Of a stretch of 64,000 bases of DNA, positions 43,577 through 52,554 are shown piece after piece. Under the pieces are notes generated by a model. The model saw nothing but the letters and a program-made list of their open reading frames with translations. It was not told the DNA's origin and did no database searches. Origin of the DNA: an uncultured Alkaliphilus sp. (GTDB taxonomy: Bacteria > Bacillota > Clostridia > Peptostreptococcales > Natronincolaceae); contig CALJEQ010000008.1 in the NCBI GenBank assembly GCA_938074565.1, forward strand, positions 248,001 to 312,000. Reading direction: 5' to 3'. The position numbers and the translations under genes are program-made. Each line of letters starts with the position of its first letter. Position 1 is the stretch's first letter.

Positions 43577-43819
43577 TTAAACAGAAATCTGTTTTATTGG
43601 TACACGCTTGTCTACACCACAGTATTCACAATAAAAAACGTGTAAACATATACCAGAAGCAACTCCGTCTATTTCCTCTGTAATCTCCCTTGGCAAATAA
43701 GGACTATAATCATCATAATAATCTTGGATAATTCCTCTGGAAGTCATCCCTTGTCCACATTTTGGGCATTCTACAATATAACTAGATAATCCATTACAAA
43801 TAGGACATACTTTTTCCAA
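43577..43819 (-). CDS. Small zinc-ribbon protein after rpsN
   Basis: 80 residues from a TTG start at 43819, six bases after an AGGGGTG RBS; the track start at 43837 would overlap the rpsN stop. Two zinc-knuckle pairs are visible: VCPICN..VECPKCGQGM at the N-terminus, and GICLHVFYCEYCGVDKRVP at the C-terminus. It is translationally coupled to rpsN. Function is unknown; a ribosome- or zinc-homeostasis-associated role is inferred from the neighbour. The stop codon lies in a short AAACAGA/TCTGTTT hairpin. Confidence 0.65.
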   Translation of the reverse strand: MEKVCPICNGLSSYIVECPKCGQGMTSRGIIQDYYDDYSPYLPREITEEIDGVASGICLHVFYCEYCGVDKRVPIKQISV

Positions 43820-43830
43820 GTTTAACACCC

Positions 43831-44016
43831 CTACCAACTGGATTTTTTTACTCCAGGTATTTGCCCCTTATATGCTAATTCTCTAAAACAAATTCTGCAC
43901 ACTCCAAATTTTCTTAAAACAGCGTGGGGTCTACCACATATATTACAACGACTGTATTCTCTCGTTTTATATTTAGGCTTTCTTTTTTGTTTTACTATTA
44001 ATGATGTTTTAGCCAT
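43831..44016 (-). CDS. rpsN: Ribosomal protein S14, zinc-binding type (S14p/S29e type Z)
   Basis: 61 residues, [20 protein letters not shown] and [20 protein letters not shown]: both CxxC pairs present, so this is the zinc-binding (C+) form. The true start is the ATG at 44016 after AGGAGG; the track start runs through the RBS. S14 type Z is normally in the spc operon between rplE and rpsH; here it stands apart, with only a zinc-ribbon gene behind it. It may be a second copy or a relocated gene. Confidence 0.93.
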   Translation of the reverse strand: MAKTSLIVKQKRKPKYKTREYSRCNICGRPHAVLRKFGVCRICFRELAYKGQIPGVKKSSW

Positions 44017-44094
44017 ACTACTCCTCCTTTGCACAAATATTAATAATATTATTTGCTTTTATAGAGGTTTCATTCCCTTTAGTTTTTATAAAAT

Positions 44095-44122
44095 AAAACA
44101 GACAAAAATAATTGCCTGTTTT
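44095..44122 (-). terminator. Terminator of the GGDEF-RHH gene
   Basis: On the minus strand AAAACAGGCAA pairs with TTGTCTGTTTT (one G-U) followed by ATTTTA. It lies about 100 bp beyond the stop. Confidence 0.65.
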
Positions 44123-44224
44123 GTTTAGATCTAAATACCATATATTTGTTTTATTAAAGTCTTTATCCAAATAAACAAACACATCTTTTAAACAAGTTAA
44201 TAATACTTTAGTTTATAATAATTT

Positions 44225-44851
44225 CTACTTACTATATTTTTCAAACAAATCATCCAAAGCTTCCCTTAATAAAAAAGATTCTGTTTTCTCTGTCTTTTTA
44301 GATAGCTCCGCCAATCTTTCCAATTGTGTTTTTGTGTAATGATTAGATTTTAATAACATATTTTCACTGGCAGCCACACAAACACGATTTTTACCTTCTC
44401 TTTTTGCCCTAAACAAAGCACTGTCAGCCCCTCTAAACAACTCTACAGCATTCTTAGCATCTCTAGGATAGTTTGATATACCGGCACTGATTTTAATTGA
44501 AATTTCCTTTTTTCTATCTCCTAATTGAAAAGTATTTATATCAAAATATTTACGAATTTCTTCAATCATTATGTAACCAGTGTCGGAGGTTGTATTACTG
44601 AACAGTACATTAAATTCGTCTTTATTACTTCTACATAAGTAATCATTTGTTTTAATATTTTGTTTTAATACAGAAGCCATTTTTTTTATTACCTCGTCTC
44701 CCACCATCTCTCCATAATAACTATTGACAGTTTCAAAGTTATCAATATCGATAGTAGCTAAAGTAAAGGTATCTGAACCATTAACAATCTTTTCTTCAAT
44801 CATCTTTATAAACGTGTCTTTATCAAGTATTCCTGATATTTTGTCTATCAT
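44225..44851 (-). CDS. Degenerate GGDEF domain fused to ribbon-helix-helix DNA-binding domain
   Basis: 208 residues. Residues 1-165 form a GGDEF domain (GILDKDTFIKMIEEKI, LATIDIDNFETVNSYYG, GADSALFRAKREGKNRV), but the signature reads SNKDEF: both glycines are lost, so it is probably not a cyclase. The last 40 residues (YTKTQLERLAELSKKTEKTE, SFLLREALDDLFEKY) match a CopG/Arc ribbon-helix-helix with the strand-helix-helix pattern. I infer a transcription factor that may sense c-di-GMP or GTP. ATG at 44851 follows GGAGGTG; the track GTG is within the RBS. Monocistronic. Confidence 0.78.
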   Translation of the reverse strand: MIDKISGILDKDTFIKMIEEKIVNGSDTFTLATIDIDNFETVNSYYGEMVGDEVIKKMASVLKQNIKTNDYLCRSNKDEFNVLFSNTTSDTGYIMIEEIRKYFDINTFQLGDRKKEISIKISAGISNYPRDAKNAVELFRGADSALFRAKREGKNRVCVAASENMLLKSNHYTKTQLERLAELSKKTEKTESFLLREALDDLFEKYSK

Positions 44852-45072
44852 ATTTACCACCTCCGAAAGTAAAATAACATATTACTGTTGTCCTATTTAT
44901 ATGTACCCAACTCTATTAATTATTCACTACTTTCTTTTAAAATCCTTCTTCTAACTTATTAATAAATAATAAATTTAAAACTTAATAAACCCATAGTAAT
45001 AAAGCCTGTTTCTATAGAATATTTATTGTAATAATCTATTTGCCATCTACTACTAACATTTGAGGTGATTTT

Positions 45073-46614
45073 TTGAAAAAAAAATCTTTTATTATGGGTA
45101 CAATACTTTTAGCCACCATCAATTTCATTGTAAGATCACTAGGTTTTATTTACCGTATCCTACTTTCTAGAAGGATCGGTCCACAGGCTATAGGCTTATA
45201 CCAAATGGTATTTCCTTTTCTGATGGTGTTAATTACAATTCCCACCGCTGGAATTCCCATTGCTGTTTCCAAGCTGGTGGCAAAAGAAAACTCCCTCCAA
45301 AACCGAAAGGGAATATACAAGTTACTAACACTGTCATTACTATTAGGAGGTGCAATTGCCCTTCTATTAACCATTGTAACATCTTTAAAAATAGATTATA
45401 TTATCACTAAAATTTTGAAAAATCAAGATTTATATTATCCCTTATTATGGAGCATACCCGCAATAGGTCTTATTACCTTTTCCAGTATTTTAAGGGGTTA
45501 CTTTTATGGATTGAAGGACATTAAACCTGCTGGTTCAGCACAAATAATAGAACAAGTTACAAGGATTGTTTTTGTTATTGCTTACCTTTATTATAAAAAA
45601 CCGACTCATCCAGTAACAGCAGCCACCATTGCTATTATTGGTGTATCGATAGGTGAGTTTTTTGGTCTTGTATATTTAGTGTTACGCTTTAATTATAAGA
45701 AACTACTAACAAAAATATCTTTTATTCCTTCCAGCGATAATAAACTAACGGGTGTATTGAACGATGTCCTCTATATCTCAATTCCCTTAACCATCAGTCG
45801 TTTAATTTCTGTTTTTATGCAGTCTGTTAATTCTATTTTAATTCCACAACGTTTAGAGGTTGCTGGTTTTACCTCTGTGGCAGCAATAGAAACCTTTGGT
45901 AAGATTTCTGGAATGGCTATGCCCCTATTGTATCTGCCTTTTACAGTAACCACTGCATTGGTTTTAAATATTATACCAAATATTTCTGAGGAGTTAGCTG
46001 TTAATAATATGAAAGAAGTAGCCTATAAATCTAATTTAGCCTTAAAGATAACACTATTAATAGCCTTACCAGTAACTGGGGTTTATGTTATTTTTGGTAG
46101 TCAAATTGCTCAATTGGTATTCCATGAAAAGGACATAGGTAAATACTTGTCATTAATTAGTTACGCTACCCTGTTTCTATGTATGCAACATACCTTATCG
46201 GGTATTCTCCATGGTATGGGTAAACAAGTAATTACCACCATTAACTATCTATTAGGAATGTTAGTACAGTTATATTGCACATATTTTTTAGTTCCAAATC
46301 CAAAGTATGGAATAAATGGTTTTTTTATAGGTTTTATAGTTTCCTCTTTTTTAATATTTATTTTAAATTTTATAACCCTTAGCAAACATGTTAAAATCAA
46401 TTTACCATTTGTTCAATCCATTCTTAAACCTATATGTTGTTCTATTATGACCTTTTTAGTAATCATTCTTACAATGCAAATAGTGGGAAATCATCTAACT
46501 TCCTCTTTAGCCACTATTACAGCCCTTAGTTTTGGAGCGGTCTTTTATTGTATTTCTTTACTTATTACCAAAACCGTTGATATGACTTATTTGATTAGAA
46601 ACATAAAAGGATAG
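45073..46614 (+). CDS. spoVB: SpoVB-like polysaccharide flippase (MATE/MVF superfamily)
   Basis: 513 residues, about 14 hydrophobic helices, with the family start TILLATINFIVRSLGFIYRI and GLYQMVFPFLMVLITIPTAG. It belongs to the MOP exporter superfamily. SpoVB is required for spore cortex/peptidoglycan precursor export and is a marker for sporulation. Other PST flippases are similar, so the symbol is probable rather than certain. Start is TTG, with TGAGGTGAT as RBS; no upstream ATG is in frame near it. The terminator overlaps the stop codon. Confidence 0.82.
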   Translation: MKKKSFIMGTILLATINFIVRSLGFIYRILLSRRIGPQAIGLYQMVFPFLMVLITIPTAGIPIAVSKLVAKENSLQNRKGIYKLLTLSLLLGGAIALLLTIVTSLKIDYIITKILKNQDLYYPLLWSIPAIGLITFSSILRGYFYGLKDIKPAGSAQIIEQVTRIVFVIAYLYYKKPTHPVTAATIAIIGVSIGEFFGLVYLVLRFNYKKLLTKISFIPSSDNKLTGVLNDVLYISIPLTISRLISVFMQSVNSILIPQRLEVAGFTSVAAIETFGKISGMAMPLLYLPFTVTTALVLNIIPNISEELAVNNMKEVAYKSNLALKITLLIALPVTGVYVIFGSQIAQLVFHEKDIGKYLSLISYATLFLCMQHTLSGILHGMGKQVITTINYLLGMLVQLYCTYFLVPNPKYGINGFFIGFIVSSFLIFILNFITLSKHVKINLPFVQSILKPICCSIMTFLVIILTMQIVGNHLTSSLATITALSFGAVFYCISLLITKTVDMTYLIRNIKG

Positions 46615-46636
46615 TATGAAAAAACTATCCTTTTAT
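46603..46636 (+). terminator. Terminator of spoVB
   Basis: ATAAAAGGATAG pairs perfectly with CTATCCTTTTAT; the TAG stop is in the left arm. Confidence 0.85.
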
Positions 46637-46693
46637 ATTTTCTATTTAGGGTGCTTAGTTTAAACCACTTTTAAAAGCTTTTAATAATACTTA

Positions 46694-48418
46694 TTATTTT
46701 TTTAGGTTATTAATATATGTTAATAAGGTATCAGCATCCATTGTGTTAAGAATATCCTTTAATTCTAACCATCCCTTTCGAGCAATTCCAACTCCATATG
46801 TAATATGGTCTAACCCTTCAAGACTATGGGCATCTGGTTCCACCACTAATTTCCCACCCTTTTCCTTAACCAGTCTACAAAGTCTCCAATCTAGGTCTAA
46901 ACGATGGGGGTTACTGTTTATTTCAATAGCCACTTGCTTCTTGGCACAAGTTTCAATAATTTTTTCTAAATCAAGTAAATAACCCTTTCTAGATAGTAAA
47001 ATTCTACCTGTAACATGACCAAGTATAGTTAAATATTTATTTTCCAATGCCTTTAAAATCCGTTCTGTCATGGCCTTTTCCTCTAAATTAAAGTGGGAAT
47101 GAATAGAGCCAATGACATAATCAAAGGAGGCTAATATTTCATCCTCATAGTCCAATGAACCATCCAGAAGTATGTCAGATTCTATCCCTTTTAGTATTGT
47201 AATTTCGGGATACTTTTTTCTTAATTGTTCAATCTCTTTATGCTGATTTTTTACCTGTTCCTCCGTTAATCCCCCTGCATAAACAGCACTTTTGCTATGG
47301 TCAGAAATTCCAATATATTTAAGTCCTTTATCTGATGCTGTCTTAACTAATTCTTCTATGGTATTACGTCCGTCACTATATTGGCTATGAACATGAAAAA
47401 TTCCTTTTATGTGTTGTTCTTCTATTAATTGTGGTAGTCTATTTTCCTCCGAGGCTTCAATCTCACCTAACCCCTCCCTCAGTTCTGGTGGTATATAGTT
47501 AAGTTGTAATAGTTTATAAATGTCTTCTTCATTTTCAGCAGGTAATCTTTCATCTTCATTAAATACCCCATACTCATTTACTTTTAAACCAAATTTTTTA
47601 GCCCTATGACGTAAAATAGTATTATGTTCTTTACTTCCTGTAAAATGTAGTAGCGCATAAGGGTATTCCTGTTCCTCCACTAAGCGTAAATCTACATTAA
47701 TACCAATACTTAATACAACACTACTTTTAGTTTCGCCTTTAGCAATGACCTTCTCCACCCCCTCTAAAGAAGTAAAAAAGTTCATTACATCTTCCCGTGA
47801 TTCATAACTACAACTGGCGATTATATCTATATCTTTAATAATTTCCTTTCTTCTTCTTATGCTTCCAGCTAAGCTTATTTCAATTATTTGTGGCAGTTCC
47901 TTTAATCTGTTAAATATACCTTCACCATACATTAACCCTGTAGATATTAAGTATTTTCCTTGATATTTTTTTAACTGCTGTATTCCTTCAAATATTTTAT
48001 TTTGAGATTTTTCACCAAAACCCTTTAGGTCAACTAACTTGTTTTCTAAGCAGGCAAATTCCAGCTCTGCCACAGTTTTTATATCTAACCTTTGATATAA
48101 TTCCCTTACTTTTTTAGGTCCTACACCTGGAATTTTCATCATTTCCATTAATCCATCTGGTGTTTCTTTCCTCAAATCATTATAAAACTCTAAATTTCCC
48201 GTGGTTACTAATTCTATTATTTTTTCCTCTAAAGCTTTCCCTATCCCTTTTATAGTATGTAGTCGATTTGTTTCTATTAATGTTTTTATATCCTCTTCAA
48301 TTAATTCCACAGCCCTAGCTCCACTGTAATAAGCTTTTATTTTAAAAGGGTTTTCTCCTTTAAGTTCCATCATCATTCCTATTTCTTCAAGAATTTGGCT
48401 GATTTCATATTTGTCCAT
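46694..48418 (-). CDS. polX: DNA polymerase/3'-5' exonuclease PolX
   Basis: 574 residues. The N-terminal half is a family X polymerase: HhH motifs (TIKGIGKALEEKI, KIPGVGPKKVRELY), the nucleotidyl-transfer core SLAGSIRRRKEIIKDIDIIA with metal Asp pair, and FTGSKEHN. The C-terminal half is a PHP exonuclease: GIFHVHSQYSDGRN, GISDHSKSA, SIHSH and EPDAHSLEG. PolX acts in base excision and gap repair. I prefer the ATG at 48418 (GGGAGGGG RBS) over the GTG upstream. It is monocistronic. Confidence 0.93.
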   Translation of the reverse strand: MDKYEISQILEEIGMMMELKGENPFKIKAYYSGARAVELIEEDIKTLIETNRLHTIKGIGKALEEKIIELVTTGNLEFYNDLRKETPDGLMEMMKIPGVGPKKVRELYQRLDIKTVAELEFACLENKLVDLKGFGEKSQNKIFEGIQQLKKYQGKYLISTGLMYGEGIFNRLKELPQIIEISLAGSIRRRKEIIKDIDIIASCSYESREDVMNFFTSLEGVEKVIAKGETKSSVVLSIGINVDLRLVEEQEYPYALLHFTGSKEHNTILRHRAKKFGLKVNEYGVFNEDERLPAENEEDIYKLLQLNYIPPELREGLGEIEASEENRLPQLIEEQHIKGIFHVHSQYSDGRNTIEELVKTASDKGLKYIGISDHSKSAVYAGGLTEEQVKNQHKEIEQLRKKYPEITILKGIESDILLDGSLDYEDEILASFDYVIGSIHSHFNLEEKAMTERILKALENKYLTILGHVTGRILLSRKGYLLDLEKIIETCAKKQVAIEINSNPHRLDLDWRLCRLVKEKGGKLVVEPDAHSLEGLDHITYGVGIARKGWLELKDILNTMDADTLLTYINNLKK

Positions 48419-48477
48419 ATTAACCCCTCCCACAATAACTATTTATTAAACATTATACCCTTTTCAAAAACAAAACA

Positions 48478-48502
48478 AGCAACTATCAATAAGATAATTG
48501 CT
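48478..48502 (-). terminator. Terminator of the Moco operon
   Basis: On the minus strand AGCAATTATC pairs with GATAGTTGCT (one G-U) followed by TGTTTTGTTTTTG, just after the MOSC gene. Confidence 0.75.
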
Positions 48503-48524
48503 CAGAATGTAGACTAATATGTTA

Positions 48525-48959
48525 TTATTCAATAATTTCGATGGAATCCCCTACCTTAACTAACCCACCCTTTAAAACTTTAGTAAATATCCCCTCTTTA
48601 GGCATTACACAATCACCTACCGTATGATATATGGCACATCTAGTATGGCATTCTTTTCCAATTTGTGTTACCTCTTGTAGGGTGTCTCCTATTTTTAATT
48701 TTGTACCAATGGGTAGTTCATATAACAAGATTCCTTCTGTTGTGATGTTCTCGGCAAATCTCCCCGGTTGTAAATCTTTTATACCTAAAGCTTTTATCTT
48801 ATCAATGCTTTCTTGCCCTAATAAGCTAACTTGACGATGCCAGTCTCCACCATGGGAATCCCCTTCCAAACCAAAATTTTCAACAAACACCCCTTGTTGT
48901 AGTGGGTCTTTTGGTATACCTTTTTCTTTACTGGTATTAATAGAAATAACCTTTGCCAT
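48525..48959 (-). CDS. MOSC domain protein
   Basis: 144 residues, a stand-alone MOSC (molybdenum cofactor sulfurase C-terminal) domain: VENFGLEGDSHGGDWHRQVS, GRFAENITTEGI, IGKECHTRCAIY with the conserved Cys thought to handle sulfur or sulfide on the Mo/W centre. Last gene of the Moco operon, 12 bp after the MoeA-PBP fusion. Single-domain MOSC proteins are frequent beside moeA/mog in anaerobes; the precise reaction is not established. Confidence 0.88.
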   Translation of the reverse strand: MAKVISINTSKEKGIPKDPLQQGVFVENFGLEGDSHGGDWHRQVSLLGQESIDKIKALGIKDLQPGRFAENITTEGILLYELPIGTKLKIGDTLQEVTQIGKECHTRCAIYHTVGDCVMPKEGIFTKVLKGGLVKVGDSIEIIE

Positions 48960-48971
48960 TATAATTCCCCC

Positions 48972-50891
48972 TTAAATATAAATAATTTCACCAATTCCAT
49001 CTATCTTATAACCACCTAGACTATTGATATGTTCAATAAACTCCTTACTTCTCATTACTTCCAACAAGCCTATAATTTTTTCATCTTTAAGTAGCTCTTG
49101 TGGAATCAATAGATCGTAGTCCTCCCATGCTATAGGAATGAAATCTAGTCCCATTGTAACTGCTGCCGAATAAACCCCCATACCCAAATCAGCCGTTCCA
49201 CCTGCTATAGAGGCAGCCACTGCCATGTGGGTGGTCATTTCCCGTTCATAACCAGTTATCATTGATGGGTCTATCTGTAAATTATTAATATAATAATCTA
49301 GTAAGATTCGAGTTCCTGCTCCCCTTTGACGATTTACATATTGCAGGTCTTTTCTTTGTAAATCTTCTATACCTTTAATATTTTTAGGATTTCCCCTTTG
49401 TACCATTAACCCTTGACTTCTACCTACAAATTTAATTAATGCCATTGATTGACCCTTTAAGTATTGTTGAACATAGGATTTATTATATTCCCCATCATTG
49501 GTATCCATTAAATGAATTGGGGCAATATGACACTCTTGTTTTTTCATTGCCATTATCCCACCAAGGCTTCCCACATGGGCAGAGGATAAAAACAGTTGAC
49601 TATTAATTTGATGAAGTTGGTTTCCTAATAAGTCCATCACCATATCATGGCTGCCAATAGATACAATGGTTTGGGTTACTTCCTCCATAGGTTTCATTAG
49701 TTGAATATCCACCTCTTTACCACCATCGTACCCCTCCAATTGTTGAGGTATTACTAAAACTCCATCTGCCCTTACCAACGACATTGTTACACCTGCCCCC
49801 CGTTCCAATGGTGTAGCAATTAGTTTTTCCCCCACCTTCCCTAACTTCATACGTACATATTCTTCATGTTTTAAGGAAGAAACTACTCTTCTTGAAAGTA
49901 CAGCCTTAACTGTTTCTGGTTTAGTCATCATTTGTTTATTATATTTTGCTATTAATGGCTTTATGAAAAACTCAATGGTAAAATAAGCAGAAACTGGATA
50001 GCCAGGTATACCCACCACAGGTTTTCCATCCACTAAAGCTAAAATAACTGGCTTTCCTGGTTTTGTTGCTACTCCATGTATAATAACTTCACCAATTTCC
50101 CTTAAAACATCTACTGTGAAGTCTTTAGAACCAGCAGAAGAGCCAGCATTAATTATAACAACATCATTTTCCTTAACTGCTTGTTTAATACTGTTTTTTA
50201 CCTCTTCAAAGTTATCCTTCACAACAGGGTATCTCTTTGGTATTCCGTTATATTCTTGTATCATTGCAGCAAACATACTGGTGTTGGATTCTATTATTTT
50301 ACCAGCCTCTAATTCATCCTCCACATTAATAATTTCTGACCCTGTAGGTATAATTCCCACCTTTGGTAGTGGATACACTTCAACAGTCCTAATCTGCCCT
50401 GCCAATAATGCTCCAATATCCACTGGTCTAATTTGATGATTTGCTGAAATTATCAACTCCCCCGCCACTATATCTTCACCAATTGGTCTTATATGTTGCC
50501 AAGGTTTAGCAGGTTCATGGATTTTAACAAAGTCATCATTTATTTTAATAATATCTTCAATCATAATAACTGCATTATAGGGTTCTTTTATTTGACCACC
50601 AGTGTTTATATAGGTAAAATCTTCTTCTATCTTTAGTTCCACTGATGTCATTTCAGTTGCCCCATAGGTTTTTTCTGCCACCACAGCAATTCCGTCCATT
50701 GCTGCTGCATTATGATTTGGTGAAGATTTTACAGCAAAAACAGGTTTGGCTGAAACACGTTTTAATGATGAATAAACTGGTATTTTTTCTGTATTTTTGT
50801 AAAAGTCATTAAAATTAACAGTTTTGATATATTGATTTTGTGCTTCCTTTAGAGGGATATTTGTTAAGTAAATGTTTCTTGAATCCTTCAT
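48972..50891 (-). CDS. MoeA fused to a periplasmic-binding-like domain (molybdopterin biosynthesis)
   Basis: 639 residues. Residues 1-415 form a MoeA domain (ASPNHNAAAMDGIAV, GTTEIINVEDELEAGKI-like IIPTGSEIINVEDELEAGK, NAGSSAGSKDFTVDVL, GVATKPGKPVILALVDGKPV, GIPGYPVSAYF). The C-terminal 220 residues form a substrate-binding-protein-like domain (SAHVGSLGGIMAMK, VNRQRGAGTRILLDYYI, GMGVYSAAVTMGLDFIPI), as in MoeA-LysR-substrate-domain proteins. The added domain may bind molybdate or tungstate. It is 20 bp after the stand-alone MoeA. The pair could separate Mo and W use. Confidence 0.88.
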   Translation of the reverse strand: MKDSRNIYLTNIPLKEAQNQYIKTVNFNDFYKNTEKIPVYSSLKRVSAKPVFAVKSSPNHNAAAMDGIAVVAEKTYGATEMTSVELKIEEDFTYINTGGQIKEPYNAVIMIEDIIKINDDFVKIHEPAKPWQHIRPIGEDIVAGELIISANHQIRPVDIGALLAGQIRTVEVYPLPKVGIIPTGSEIINVEDELEAGKIIESNTSMFAAMIQEYNGIPKRYPVVKDNFEEVKNSIKQAVKENDVVIINAGSSAGSKDFTVDVLREIGEVIIHGVATKPGKPVILALVDGKPVVGIPGYPVSAYFTIEFFIKPLIAKYNKQMMTKPETVKAVLSRRVVSSLKHEEYVRMKLGKVGEKLIATPLERGAGVTMSLVRADGVLVIPQQLEGYDGGKEVDIQLMKPMEEVTQTIVSIGSHDMVMDLLGNQLHQINSQLFLSSAHVGSLGGIMAMKKQECHIAPIHLMDTNDGEYNKSYVQQYLKGQSMALIKFVGRSQGLMVQRGNPKNIKGIEDLQRKDLQYVNRQRGAGTRILLDYYINNLQIDPSMITGYEREMTTHMAVAASIAGGTADLGMGVYSAAVTMGLDFIPIAWEDYDLLIPQELLKDEKIIGLLEVMRSKEFIEHINSLGGYKIDGIGEIIYI

Positions 50892-50911
50892 CTATAGTCC
50901 CACCTCTTTAC

Positions 50912-52138
50912 TTAGAATAAATATACTTTTACCTTTTCACCTTTATAAAGACCTTCTTTATTTTGATCTATACATATGTAGCCAATAGAGTTGGTCATCA
51001 TGGTTAACATACCAGATTTTCCATAGACTGGTGTTACCCAAGTCTTTTCTACCTCTTCTGTTATAGTCACCATTACATAATGCTCTCTACCTGTACCCGA
51101 TGAAACATTTACGGTAATTTCTCCTAAAATATAGGGTTGTACTTTTTTCAGTCCATATATATAATGTATATAATCTTTTACTAGTGTTTGATAAACCACC
51201 ATTGCCGAAACGGGTTGCCCTGGTAGCCCAAATATAGCAGTATTATTGATTCTACCAACGATTGTTGGTTTTCCAGGTTTAACAGCTATGCCATGAATAA
51301 ATACTCCTGGTTCACCAACTGCATTAATAACATCCTTTGTAATATCTTTAGTCCCCATTGAGCTTCCACCAGAAATTAATACTAAATCACTGGTTTCAAT
51401 AGACTTTTCTAAAGTTTCTTTTAAAGTGCTAAAATCATCCTTTACAATTATAGCTTCTTCTATTATGCAATCATCTTGTAAAATCCCTGTTGATAAACTA
51501 TATGTATTCATGTCTCTTATTTTACCCATCTCTAACTTTTCATCTAATGCCACCAATTCATCGCCAGTTGAAATAATGCTTACTTTTAATTTTTTATAAA
51601 CCTCCACACTGGTAAAACCCATTCCTGCTAAAACTCCTATATCTTGACTTCGTAGCTGATGACCTTTTTTAAATATAACCGAACCTTCTTTAATATCATC
51701 ACCTTTTTGCAGTACATTTTCCAATGGTGCAACAGGTTTTTGTATACATACTGTAACATCATCAAGTAGCTCTGTATATTCCACCATAACTATGGCATCA
51801 CTGCCTTTTGGTAACATTCCCCCTGTCGGTATGTAGCAACATTCTCCACCCTTTATGGTTAAATCCACTGCGTTACCCATTTGAATTTCTCCAACAATAT
51901 TTAAAAAACTAGGTAAAGTTTCACTTGATCCATTTGTATCCCTTGAAACAACAGCATAACCATCCACTGTGGAACGATGGAATTCTGGTACATTTACAGG
52001 GGATATAATGTCCTCTGCCACCACCCGATTAACAGCTTCTAAAATAGATACTTTATCGATTTTTAAAACTATATCTTGAAAAACTTCTCTAGTTTTTTCT
52101 TTGGCTTCCTTCATTGATAATGTACTTAACAACTCCAT
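50912..52138 (-). CDS. moeA: Molybdopterin molybdotransferase MoeA
   Basis: 408 residues, inserts molybdate (or tungstate) into adenylated molybdopterin. Landmarks: VPEFHRSTVDGYAVVSRD, YIPTGGMLPKGSDAIVMVEY, STGDELVALDEKLEMGKIRD, SGGSSMGTKDITKDVI, HGIAVKPGKPTIVGRINNTA and GLPGQPVSAMV. It is the first gene of a three-gene operon and lies behind a candidate Moco riboswitch. An AGGAGG RBS precedes the ATG. There are no moaA/moaC/mog genes in the window. Confidence 0.93.
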   Translation of the reverse strand: MELLSTLSMKEAKEKTREVFQDIVLKIDKVSILEAVNRVVAEDIISPVNVPEFHRSTVDGYAVVSRDTNGSSETLPSFLNIVGEIQMGNAVDLTIKGGECCYIPTGGMLPKGSDAIVMVEYTELLDDVTVCIQKPVAPLENVLQKGDDIKEGSVIFKKGHQLRSQDIGVLAGMGFTSVEVYKKLKVSIISTGDELVALDEKLEMGKIRDMNTYSLSTGILQDDCIIEEAIIVKDDFSTLKETLEKSIETSDLVLISGGSSMGTKDITKDVINAVGEPGVFIHGIAVKPGKPTIVGRINNTAIFGLPGQPVSAMVVYQTLVKDYIHYIYGLKKVQPYILGEITVNVSSGTGREHYVMVTITEEVEKTWVTPVYGKSGMLTMMTNSIGYICIDQNKEGLYKGEKVKVYLF

Positions 52139-52212
52139 AGAAAACCTCCTTAGTATAATTGCAATTTTTTCAATAATTAAATATGAATGTTAATGCGTTT
52201 ATAAATGTATAC

Positions 52213-52393
52213 AAAAAAAGCCAATCCCCCAAAGGATTAGCTTTATCAAAAGTAGTTTTGTACTGACTTCATACGTCATTACTATGTAAAGCAAATTTCC
52301 TTTCCAAGGGTGGGGAGGTAAATAAATTTCTTCATTTACCCAAAGGTGAGTTAATCTTAGTATTATACCTTAGATTAAAACACTCGGAAATTT
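52213..52393 (-). ncRNA. Candidate Moco/Tuco riboswitch with terminator, upstream of moeA
   Basis: On the minus strand the leader folds into P1 AAATTTCC (52393-52386)/GGAAATTT (52300-52293), a stem with GAG..TTAATCT/AGATTAA..CTC, and GGTAAAT/ATTTACC. Conserved-looking Moco motif segments are in the expected order: CCGAG, CTCACCTTTGGGT, ACCTCCC and GGAAAGG. Downstream is a terminator AAAGCTAATCC/GGATTGGCTTT (52244-52217) with a TTTTTTT tail, and GCTTTA/TAAAGC pairing that could form the alternative helix. The moeA ATG is about 75 bp beyond. The family identity is from memory of the Moco RNA motif (Rfam RF01055). Confidence 0.75.
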
Positions 52394-52412
52394 GACATAA
52401 CTATTAGTTTTA

Positions 52413-52441
52413 ACTATATGTTACCATATTTTTTTTCACAA
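52413..52441 (-). promoter_or_regulatory. Promoter of the Moco operon
   Basis: Minus strand TTGTGA, 17-nt spacer, TATAGT, with the predicted start about 10 nt before the riboswitch P1 stem. Confidence 0.6.
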
Positions 52442-52554
52442 TTCAATTTATTTGATTTTACATAAGTAATATATTAGTTTATCTTTTTTTATATTTTTTC
52501 TATTGCCTATATTTATTAAATAAATTTGCTTATCGTCTAAAAACTAAACTTTTC

